From: Lachnospiraceae bacterium
GTDB taxonomy: Bacteria > Bacillota > Clostridia > Lachnospirales > Lachnospiraceae
DNA: 64,000 nucleotides
Direction: 5' to 3'
Assembly: GCA_017614155.1 (NCBI GenBank)
Contig: JAGACK010000008.1
Coordinates: 1 to 64,000 of the forward strand
Below, one piece after another: positions 37,417 through 46,100 of this stretch. The notes below the pieces were generated by a model, which ran no database searches, was not told where the DNA came from, and saw only the letters and a list, made by a program, of their open reading frames with translations. The position numbers and the translations under genes were made by a program. Each line of letters begins with the position of its first letter. The stretch's first letter is position 1.

Positions 37417-37444
37417 ATCTTCCTTTCTTTTATTTCAGGTTAAG

Positions 37445-37858
37445 CTATGCTTCCCTGACTTCTACATTTACTACGCCGCAATCCTCAAGTTCAACACTGA
37501 CCGAAAGCTTGCCGCCCAGGTTTGTCTTCATCCTGCCGGCATCACTTCCCGAAACAAGGACTTCATATTCGGTATCAGGCTTCAGACCCAGAGTTATCTG
37601 TGCGTCGCTTGGCCCTTCCACATTAAATCTCATGCCGTTTTCCGTTACAGCCAGATTGTTCACGCTGGTTCCGGGAACAGACTCATATACCAGTTCACCG
37701 TCGGCCTCCAGCTTTGTGATATCCCTGTAAGTCTTTACCTTGAGGATCCTGCCGTTATGCTTGAAATCCTCGACTTTTTCCTTTGACAAAAGCTCATGAT
37801 TTCCAAAACTGAGGCTTCCGTCCGTTTCACTGTGAAGCAAATCCTTTACAATTGACAT
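37445..37858 (-). CDS. Small beta-rich protein of unknown function
   Basis: 137 residues with alternating strands and no signal peptide or membrane segment. It begins MSIVKDLLHSETDGSLSFGNH and ends with a strand pair (LSVSVELEDCGVVNVEV). Related Clostridia proteins are sometimes labelled endosialidase, but I see no glycosidase catalytic residues and would not transfer that name. It lies between clpC and radA with a possible extended -10 (TGG-TACAAT) before it. Confidence 0.6.
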   Translation of the reverse strand: MSIVKDLLHSETDGSLSFGNHELLSKEKVEDFKHNGRILKVKTYRDITKLEADGELVYESVPGTSVNNLAVTENGMRFNVEGPSDAQITLGLKPDTEYEVLVSGSDAGRMKTNLGGKLSVSVELEDCGVVNVEVREA

Positions 37859-37915
37859 TTTCGTACCCTTCCTTTACAGTCTTGAAACCTGCCTATATTG
37901 TACCACACATTTATC

Positions 37916-40381
37916 CTAATTGCACTTTGGAAAAATCTTTCCGTCCTTGTAAACGATCGTGACCGAACTTCCCTGTTTGGCATTTCCTTTCAGCACTTCT
38001 TCCGACAGAGGGTCTTCGATCATATTCTGGATCATCCTCTTTAACGGTCTGGCTCCGTACTTCCTGTCTGCTCCTTCTTTTACGATGAATTCCTTCGCTT
38101 TCGGGGATATCTTCAGAATGATATCCAGTTCCTCCTTCGCTCTCTTTATGAGATTCTTTGATAACAGGGTAACGATATTCTTCATATTATCGTTATCGAG
38201 AGTCCTGAAGACTATGATATCATCTATACGGTTGATGAATTCGGGCTTGAATATCCTTTTCACCTCATCCATCACATCGCTCTTCATCTTTTTATAATCC
38301 CCGTCGGCATCCTCACCGCTGTCAAATCCAAGCTTCTTGGGATCTATGATCCTCTGGGCCCCCGCATTTGAAGTCATGATGATCACGGCATTCTTGAAAC
38401 TCACCTTTCTGCCCTTTGAATCGGTGATATGACCATCGTCAAGCACCTGGAGAAGGACATTGAAGATATCCGGATGCGCCTTTTCAATCTCATCAAAAAG
38501 CACCACGGAATACGGATGCCTCCTTATCTTTTCGGCAAGCTGTCCTCCCTCTTCAAAGCCGACATATCCGGGCGGAGAGCCTATCATCTTTGCGACAGAA
38601 TGCGACTCCATAAATTCCGACATATCCACTCTGATAAGCGAGTTTTCGGACCCGAAAAGAGCCTCGGCAAGCGCTTTTGACAGTTCTGTTTTTCCCACAC
38701 CGGTCGGTCCGAGGAATAAAAACGATCCTACCGGACGGTTCGGGTCCTTCAGGCCCACTCTGCCTCTTTTTATAGCCTTTGCCACCAGAGAAACCGCCTC
38801 ATCCTGTCCGACAACCCTCTCATGAAGGATCGACTCAAGCTTCATCAGCTTCTCGTTTTCCTTTTCTGTCAGCTTGCTTACGGGTATCTTTGTCCAGAGA
38901 GATACTACATCGGCAATATCATCTTCTGTGACGACAAGATCCTTTTCCTTTCGTGAATTCTCAAAATTCTTCTTCAGTCTCTCAAATCTCGCCTCTTTTT
39001 TCTGCTGGTCACGATGGATCTCTCCGGCATGGACAAAATCGCCGGCTTTTATGGCCCGTTCCTTTGACTCCTCCATTGATTCCAGCTCTTTTTTCATGTT
39101 CTCGATAGCCGGCGGCACCGTCATCTTTGATATCCTAAGCCTTGATGCTGCTTCATCCATGACATCTATGGCCTTATCCGGCAGGAATCTGTCATTGATA
39201 TATCTTGATGACATCTTTACCGCTGCTTCAACGGCTTCGGGACTGATCAGAAGACTGTGATGCTCCTCATATCTGTCTTTTATCCCCATAAGTATGGATA
39301 CCGCCTGGGCTTCAGTAGGCTCCTCCACTGTAACGGGCTGGAATCTCCTTTCAAGGGCAGCATCCTTCTCTATGTATTTTCTGTATTCATCAATGGTAGT
39401 CGCTCCGATCATCTGGAGTTCACCGCGCGCCAGAGAAGGCTTCAGGATATTTGACGCATCTATGGCGCCTTCCGCCCCGCCTGCGCCTATGAGGGTGTGG
39501 AGCTCATCAACAAAGAGAATGATGTTTCCGGCATTTATGACCTCAGCGATCACTCTCTTGATCCTCTCCTCAAACTCACCTCTGTATTTTGATCCGGCGA
39601 CCATTCCGGAGAGGTCCAAAGAGACTACTCTTTTCCCGATCATGGTCAGCGGAACATTCTCCTCGATAATCTTTACGGCAAATCCCTCTACTATGGCTGT
39701 TTTACCGACTCCGGGTTCACCGACGAGGCAGGGATTGTTCTTTGTTCTCCGGCTCAGGATCTGTACAACTCTGGTGATCTCATCCTGCCTTCCTATAACC
39801 GGATCGAGCTTCCCGGCCCTTGCCAGTTCAGTCAGGTCCCTGCTGTACTGGTCCAGCATGGGAGTGCCGTTCTTTGAGGATGCGTCCTGCCTGCTCCTGT
39901 AATAAGCGCCCGCCTCCTCTCTTGCCTTGCCGACATCCTCACCCATTGCGGTGATCGTATCCATGTAAAGCTTCTGTATATTCACTCCCAGCGTGTTTAA
40001 AAGCCTCACGCCTGCATTCTCACCCTCTCTGAGCATGGCGAGCATTATATGCTCAGTACCGATCTCGGGCGCTGAAAACCTTTCGGACAGTTCACCCGCC
40101 AGTTCCAGTACATGTCTCGCCCTTGGTGTCATTCCGTCACGTTCCGCAACGGAGGTCGTCAGCTGCTCATCCTCAGGAGCAATCAGCTGCCTGATCAGTT
40201 CTATCACATTATTTTCATGCACATTGTTTCCGATGAGAACCTGAGCCGCAACGCCGGTCCCTTCTCTGAGCAGACCGAGGAGGATATGCTCACAGCCTAT
40301 ATAATTCTGCTTCAGCTCCTTCGATCCTTTTTTTGCCAGTGAAAGAGCCTTTTTTGCCTGTTCTGTGTATTCCTGAAACAT
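37916..40381 (-). CDS. clpC: ATP-dependent Clp protease ATP-binding subunit ClpC
   Basis: 821 residues from the ATG at 40381, preceded by GGAG; an ATG four codons earlier overlaps that site. Two Clp_N repeats (about 1-145), D1 with GEPGVGKT near 225, a UvrB/C-type middle coiled segment (VHAGEIHRDQQKK), D2 with GPTGVGKT near 563 and the ClpP-docking loop KKLGFD near 684. It unfolds substrates for ClpP with adaptor help. Neighbouring radA matches the ctsR-mcsA-mcsB-clpC-radA locus of Firmicutes, but no ctsR, mcsA or mcsB precedes it here. Confidence 0.95.
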   Translation of the reverse strand: MFQEYTEQAKKALSLAKKGSKELKQNYIGCEHILLGLLREGTGVAAQVLIGNNVHENNVIELIRQLIAPEDEQLTTSVAERDGMTPRARHVLELAGELSERFSAPEIGTEHIMLAMLREGENAGVRLLNTLGVNIQKLYMDTITAMGEDVGKAREEAGAYYRSRQDASSKNGTPMLDQYSRDLTELARAGKLDPVIGRQDEITRVVQILSRRTKNNPCLVGEPGVGKTAIVEGFAVKIIEENVPLTMIGKRVVSLDLSGMVAGSKYRGEFEERIKRVIAEVINAGNIILFVDELHTLIGAGGAEGAIDASNILKPSLARGELQMIGATTIDEYRKYIEKDAALERRFQPVTVEEPTEAQAVSILMGIKDRYEEHHSLLISPEAVEAAVKMSSRYINDRFLPDKAIDVMDEAASRLRISKMTVPPAIENMKKELESMEESKERAIKAGDFVHAGEIHRDQQKKEARFERLKKNFENSRKEKDLVVTEDDIADVVSLWTKIPVSKLTEKENEKLMKLESILHERVVGQDEAVSLVAKAIKRGRVGLKDPNRPVGSFLFLGPTGVGKTELSKALAEALFGSENSLIRVDMSEFMESHSVAKMIGSPPGYVGFEEGGQLAEKIRRHPYSVVLFDEIEKAHPDIFNVLLQVLDDGHITDSKGRKVSFKNAVIIMTSNAGAQRIIDPKKLGFDSGEDADGDYKKMKSDVMDEVKRIFKPEFINRIDDIIVFRTLDNDNMKNIVTLLSKNLIKRAKEELDIILKISPKAKEFIVKEGADRKYGARPLKRMIQNMIEDPLSEEVLKGNAKQGSSVTIVYKDGKIFPKCN

Positions 40382-40428
40382 CTTTAACTCCATCCGCCCC
40401 GGAAAATGTCCGGGAGATCATGAATCTT

Positions 40429-41265
40429 TTATTTCTGCAGATCTATCTCCCCTTCATAAACTGTTTCCGCAGGCCCTGTCATATATATATGTCCGTCTTC
40501 GGCATACTCTATTTCCAAAATACCGCCGGTAAGTTTAACAGCAGTTTTCCGGTCTGTCAAATCATTCAATACGCAGGCTGCCACGCTTGCGCACGCTCCT
40601 GTCCCGCATGCAAGGGTTTCACCCGAGCCTCTTTCCCATACTCTCATTTCAATATGGTTCCTGTCCGTTACACGGACAAACTCTGTGTTGACTCTCTCCG
40701 GGAAGATCTCATTTGTCTCAAAAAGCGGCCCTGTCTTCTCTATCTCGAGATAATCTACATCGTCCACAAAAACAATACAGTGCGGATTGCCCATGGACAC
40801 GCAGGTAATCCTGTATTCCGTTCCTCCTATCACCACCGGTTCGGAAACAATTTTTTCTCCGGGAAGCCTCACCGGTATCAGTTCCGGATCAAAGATCGGA
40901 GTACCCATGTCCACCGTGACGGTTTTGACCTTTCCGCCGCTTATATTAAGCTTTAGTTCCTTGATCCCCGCTCCGGTTTTTATCCTGACGGTATCCTTAT
41001 CAGTCATGCCTTTATCATAAACAAATTTTCCGACACATCTGATCCCGTTTCCGCACATCTGCGCTTCAGATCCGTCAGCATTGAACATATGCATTTCAAA
41101 ATCCGCCTCATCACAGGGATCAATGAATATGATCCCGTCAGAACCGATTCCGAAGTGCCTGTCGCTTAACTTTTGGGACAAAGCCGGCCTGTTTCCGATC
41201 TTCTCAGCTGCTCCGTCAACATAGATGTAATCATTACCGCACCCCTACATTTTTGTAAAGATCAT
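40429..41265 (-). pseudogene. dapF: Diaminopimelate epimerase with an in-frame TAG at codon 7
   Basis: The full gene starts at ATG 41265 behind AAGGAGG and would give 278 residues, the normal DapF length. It reads M-I-F-T-K-M, then TAG (41245-41247), then GCGNDYIYVD. Relatives often have K-M-Q-G-C/A-G-N-D-Y here, so the TAG looks like a CAG (Gln) transition. The rest is intact: NGIRC-type MCGNGIRC (active Cys near 71), GNPHCIVFVDD and LACGTGACAS (second Cys near 220). A restart at TTG (41181) would give 250 residues but lose Asn11 of the active site. It is either a new nonsense mutation, a sequence error or subject to readthrough. DapF makes meso-diaminopimelate for lysine and peptidoglycan. 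Confidence 0.85.
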
Positions 41266-41283
41266 AATACTTCCTCCTTCATC

Positions 41284-41328
41284 CTATAAAAGGTGTCCGC
41301 CTGCCAAAGCCCGACGAACACCTTTGTT
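41284..41328 (-). terminator. Possible terminator of the GHL10 glycosidase gene
   Basis: AAAGGTGT and ACACCTTT pair across an imperfect 21-base interior; on the minus strand it ends CCTTTTA, a weak U-tract. Confidence 0.4.
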
Positions 41329-41361
41329 ACGATACACTTTTTTATTATAACGACTTTACGA

Positions 41362-42363
41362 CTACCATGCTGCTTTCAGGTTTGCAAGCTCGGCCTGCTG
41401 TCCGGCATTCGGCAGCACTTCGCTTGTCGCATTGTAAAGGATATATCCGCTGTAACCAAGCGAAGCTGCTTTCTGGGCCTGAAGCGCCAGATTGTTGTTT
41501 GCAAGCGACCAGCCCGGATCACTGGCTACAGGATTCCCGCATCTGTACAGCGCCATTCCGACATACATCGGTATTCCGATCTTGTTGAGTCCTCTCCACT
41601 GTGAAAGCCTCTGTGAAGACATCGCAACATTACCCGCCGCACCATAGTGATCTGTCCAGTAGATCTGAGGAGCTATGTAATCAACATATCCCGGAACGGA
41701 AAGCCATGTCACAACATCCGCTCCCATCTTGATATTGTTCTCAACATTGCCCTGGGGAGATATGCCAAAGACTTTTCCCTTTGATGCGCAGACCTGATGT
41801 ACCTGCGCTATCATCGCATTGATGTTTGCAGCTCCGATGGGAGGGAAATAATCATCAAAATGGATCCCGTCCACAGGATATTTTGCAACTATCTCCGTCA
41901 CTCCCGCGACTATGTTCGCGTTCGTTGCAAGTGCGGCATTTCCCGCATAAGCGCCGTTTCTGAATCCGTAAGGATTGATCCATGCATGGAACTGCAGCCC
42001 CGATGCATGAGCTATCTGAACCATATCGGCCAAAGGATCAAATCCCGGGTTCGTCCCGTTCAGCATCTGACTGCTCCAGGGATAGATATTTGAAGGATAG
42101 ATCGCATCATTGTGGGAACGGACATGCACAAAAACCGCATTTCCTCCATTTGCCGCAACAGCAGCGCATATCGACTGGAAGCTCTGATCAAACGCCGCCT
42201 GCGGCTTGCCCTTCAGGAAACTCTGTATGTCATAAAACGAAACCCATGTTCCCTTCAGTCCGGCTCCTGCAGCCTCTGCCTGTCTTGTCTGTGCCTGTGA
42301 TGCCATCATAAAAACAGTTATCATGACCAGGATCATCGCCGTCAGTTTTCTAAATTTCTTCAT
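41362..42363 (-). CDS. Secreted GHL10-type glycoside hydrolase (DUF187/PF02638)
   Basis: 333 residues with a signal peptide (LTAMILVMITVFMMASQAQ). The TIM-barrel features are GTWVSFYDIQSFL, VFVHVRSHNDAIYPS, FDPLADMVQIAHASGLQFHAWINPYG, VDGIHFDDYFPP (the probable acid pair Asp-Asp), GISPQGNV and YVDYIAPQIYW. Relatives such as GHL10 and DigH act on peptidoglycan glycan strands or related polymers. Its gene follows a lipoprotein and a large amidase on the same strand, which supports a cell wall role. Confidence 0.85.
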   Translation of the reverse strand: MKKFRKLTAMILVMITVFMMASQAQTRQAEAAGAGLKGTWVSFYDIQSFLKGKPQAAFDQSFQSICAAVAANGGNAVFVHVRSHNDAIYPSNIYPWSSQMLNGTNPGFDPLADMVQIAHASGLQFHAWINPYGFRNGAYAGNAALATNANIVAGVTEIVAKYPVDGIHFDDYFPPIGAANINAMIAQVHQVCASKGKVFGISPQGNVENNIKMGADVVTWLSVPGYVDYIAPQIYWTDHYGAAGNVAMSSQRLSQWRGLNKIGIPMYVGMALYRCGNPVASDPGWSLANNNLALQAQKAASLGYSGYILYNATSEVLPNAGQQAELANLKAAW

Positions 42364-42394
42364 TTCTTCATCCTTTCTTCATATATACTATGTA

Positions 42395-43123
42395 TCACTT
42401 TTTTCTGCTGTATTTCCCCGAGATCGACAGAGTTCCTTTCTCTGTAACCTCAAGATCGTACGGACCTGTCATCCGAAAGACAATACTCTCCGATCTGTCC
42501 CCTGATTCCCAGGATGCCTCATCATTTTCAATTCCGGCCGTTCCCGAAAGGATCGTCCTTTCCTTTTCATATACCGTAAACTCAAAGGACGAATCATCGG
42601 CAGGGAGCAATTCTATGCTCGTTTCGCCTTTTGTATATATGCCGTCCCAGCTGATATCCCTGAACTTTCGCTGTGTCTTATCGTAATAAGGAAATTCACT
42701 GAAATCCAGGACATCTTTCTTTGCAGGATCATATACCTTTACATCACCGGAAAAACCGTCGACTGCAAGCAGGATATCAAGCTTCTTTCCATCTTCATCC
42801 ATTACAGTATATGTATAATAACTGCCTGCGTCAATCCTGACGGAGTCCCTGTACCTGGTGCTGCATCCGCTTCCGGACAGTTCTTCCATAATAAGAGCAT
42901 CCGCATCTTCTTTCTTGATGACAAAGTCCGGCACCTCATCTTTATTTTTATCCTGACCTTCTTCAAAAGTCACAACATCCGGCTCTTCACCATTTTCGGC
43001 ATTGCCCGCTTCTGGAATCGCTGCAATGTCTTTTGCCTCATTCCCCTTCCCGGCACAGCCCGTGATCAGTATCATGCAGATCACTGCCGGGATGAACAGC
43101 CGTTTCTTTACAGGATCCATCAT
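42395..43123 (-). CDS. Lipoprotein of unknown function
   Basis: 242 residues with a lipobox (LITGCAG) after a short signal. An acidic linker to about residue 65 is followed by an alpha/beta part (YRDSVRIDAGSYYTYTVMDEDG) and beta strands to the end. No family recognised. Its ATG overlaps the amidase stop by 4 bases, so the two are coupled; it may assist the amidase or the glycosidase downstream. Confidence 0.65.
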   Translation of the reverse strand: MMDPVKKRLFIPAVICMILITGCAGKGNEAKDIAAIPEAGNAENGEEPDVVTFEEGQDKNKDEVPDFVIKKEDADALIMEELSGSGCSTRYRDSVRIDAGSYYTYTVMDEDGKKLDILLAVDGFSGDVKVYDPAKKDVLDFSEFPYYDKTQRKFRDISWDGIYTKGETSIELLPADDSSFEFTVYEKERTILSGTAGIENDEASWESGDRSESIVFRMTGPYDLEVTEKGTLSISGKYSRKK

Positions 43124-46100
43124 TTATATCCCCTGCTTTCAAGCACCGCATCAGCTATAGCTTTTCCGGCAGCCTGACGGTTTGAGGAATTGTTGAGCTT
43201 GCTGTAATCACCATCCATGAAGGCCACCTCTACTATCATTCCGGTTATCTCCTTGGCGGCCGACCCTCTTATGACTCCGTAGTAATCTCCGTTTTGGCCG
43301 GTCCTTGTCTTGATACCTCTGTTATTGGTACCTATGGCTGATGTCACATTATTAACTATCCTGTTTGCCAGTGCATCATCATGATAAGCCGTGATCGACT
43401 TCCATACCTCAGTACCGGTTCCGCCTCCCGAATTGCAGTGAATCGATATGAAGAGATTGCATCCGTTTGAATAAGCTATGTTCGGCCTGTCGCCTACACT
43501 TATATAGGTATCGTCATATCTTGTCATCACAACAGGAACATTGTATTTTTCAAGCTCTGTCTTCATGGCATAAGCCATGTCAAGGTTGCAGGTCTTTTCC
43601 AGCATTCCGTTATTTGTAGCACCGCTGTCGCTTCCTCCGTGACCGGCATCTATACATACCTTGAGTTTCCCGTCTCCTGTGCCTATAGGATTGACCTTTA
43701 TGAGCGCCTTGTTGCTTGTTACATACTTTCCTCCGATTTTAAGTCTTCCGGTTGCCTGTACATAAACTTCGTTGTTCCACTTCGTCATAGCGGTAACGCC
43801 CTTGACCTTTGATCCGTCAAAGGTAAAATACTTCTGACTCGGCGCTGTCCAGACCACATCCTTTATGGTCGTGCTCTTCGGTCTGAAGGAAATGGGCACC
43901 TTCTTTGATTCGCCCACTGTCACCTCAGTCTTATCTACTATTATCTTTGCGGGCGTGATATATGTTACCTTTTTGGGAACTCCCAGTATGAATCCGTCCT
44001 TTTCCGGTCCCCTTCCGTATTTCTTTGCCGTATCGCTGTAGTAAACCGGTGTCACGACATATATGACCTTGTCACCATGGTTAAATGCAACATTTGTTGC
44101 CTTGTTCCTGAATCCCTTGTAGGAGGTATACTTTCCGTCCGTTTTCTTGAGCTTTGCATACGCATCCTTCTTTGAAAGAAGCGTCTGCGAAGTGAAGGTC
44201 TTTTCAAAGGAATCCTCGGTGTTCTCTTTGTACTTGTACACTCTTCTTTCGACCATGTAGGTCAGAGGCGTGGTCTGGCTGAAATCAGCCGAATGATTCC
44301 ATGTCAGAAACCCTTCGGGATAATAGGTATAACCGCTGTCTACAGCAACCTTGTTTATCTGTACTTTGAGATCCTTTACTCCCGTGGGCCTTCCCGAATC
44401 TTCCTTTGATGCGGTCAGTCCCCATTCGCCGTCCGGAGTATAGGAATCCTTTCTGTACGCCTGAACTTCAAATCTGTAGGGTTTTCCGACAAGATCGACA
44501 TCCGTCTTGCCCTTCTTCGGGTCGAGGTTTCCTCCCGAGCCTCCCCTCCAGGTATGTTTTCCGGGCTTCTTGAACTTCTTTTCAGCCACCTGTGCATTGT
44601 TGTTTTCCACATCATAGACACGAAGCACATATTGTGTCGCACCCTTGACCTCTTCCCAGCTGACATATATCTCGTTCATATTCTTCGGAGTGGTCGTCAG
44701 CTTCGGTGCTCCGACCTTTGTCGTGGCAGTGACCGTCTTCGGATTGGCAGTAACATGTCTCTTCCCGTTTTTGGGTTCTGCATAGAACACATAGGTGTAC
44801 CCGTGTTTCAGTCCCGTTATCGCAAATTTCGTTATGGGATCTTTGTTGCTGTCCTTTTTGATCTCAAATGTCTTTCTGGTCCATTTTGAATCCTTATTGG
44901 AGTTTTCCGAAAGAACCGTACCCTTGTGGGTCTTTGTCGCCCTGTAGGTTATGACCATTTCCTTTGCTCCGGTCACAAAATTGGTGCTGATCGTAACCTT
45001 GTTGTAATTATCAACATTTGCCGAGATCGATGTGACATCGTCCATCATCGGCTTTACGGACACAAAGTTGCCTGCCGCTCCGGTCGTCTTGTCAAGCACC
45101 ACTCTCATCTTATAATAATATGTAATCTCGGGAGCGACTCCCTTTATAAGATATACATAGGATGTATAAGGTACTGTATACCGGACGCCGTTCATGCTGG
45201 TCGCATGATTTGCGGAGATCTCGAGCAGGTTTGTGACGCTTCCGAAAAGATCCTTTCCCGTGATCGTGGCTACTACCTTATAATCCTTTGTAGGATTGGT
45301 GGACCTGAGTATCTCATATTTATATTTTGCGCATTTCTTGCTTGAGCCTATCGGAATGATATCATCCGAAAGCTTTTCAAACGCTATTGCTGTCTGATTG
45401 AATCTGGCCGAACCGACTGAGATTATGTTGGGCGCGTACGGCCTGCATCTTGCCTTCAGTACATTTGATACTGCCGATTCGACTGACTTCCTCTGAGGAA
45501 GCACTGCGCCGTCCTCGCCAAATTCCACAACATCAGTCTTTACATATGCCCTGTAGTGATAGACCGTATCCTCATCCAGTTTTCTGTCGGTGATATAGAC
45601 ACCTTCCGCAGGGATGATCACACCGTTCTTTACGAATTCCCCGTTGTTTTTATAAGTAAGCGGAGATGCCTGCTTTGTCCCGTAGTATTCAAATTCCGCT
45701 ATTTTGTCAGCCGAAATGCTGATGATGTCGTCATCAAAATCATTCTTCTTTCCGGTCAGGGATCTTTCAACGACATAGGTTTTGCTTCCCCTGATCTTTG
45801 AAAATCTGAAATCAAGACTTGAAGCATCATGCTGCATTGTTGACAGAGTCAGCCCTATGGGAGCGCAAGCCTTGTAGGAATACTCACGCGCCATTCCGTA
45901 ATTCTGGTTTTTGTCATATCCTATTACATTAACCTTGTAGATGTAGGTACTGTTTGCTTCGCGTCCCGCCTGTTTATCAACAAATTTAGTTGCCAGCTGT
46001 CCGAACTGTATGTCGGACTTCTTATCCTTTTCCTTGGACTTGTTTGCTCCGTTGAGGAGAATCCAGTCCTCATTTACATCATCATATCTGTAGATCATGT

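Noticed and set aside
37445..37858. Endosialidase for the small protein between clpC and radA
   Set aside because: The label occurs in related annotations, but 137 residues and no catalytic pattern do not support it.
36084..40342. Many plus-strand frames of 60-240 residues opposite radA, clpC and others
   Set aside because: They are antisense to well-supported genes, lack ribosome binding sites and look like mirror translations of conserved codons.
40397..40415. CCCGGACATTTTCCGGGG stem between dapF and clpC as a terminator
   Set aside because: Short stem with no T-run; likely only a leader hairpin of clpC.
41182..41265. Treating dapF simply as a 250-residue gene starting at TTG 41181
   Set aside because: The upstream strong ribosome binding site, the ATG and the in-frame GCGNDY block show the true gene begins at 41265.
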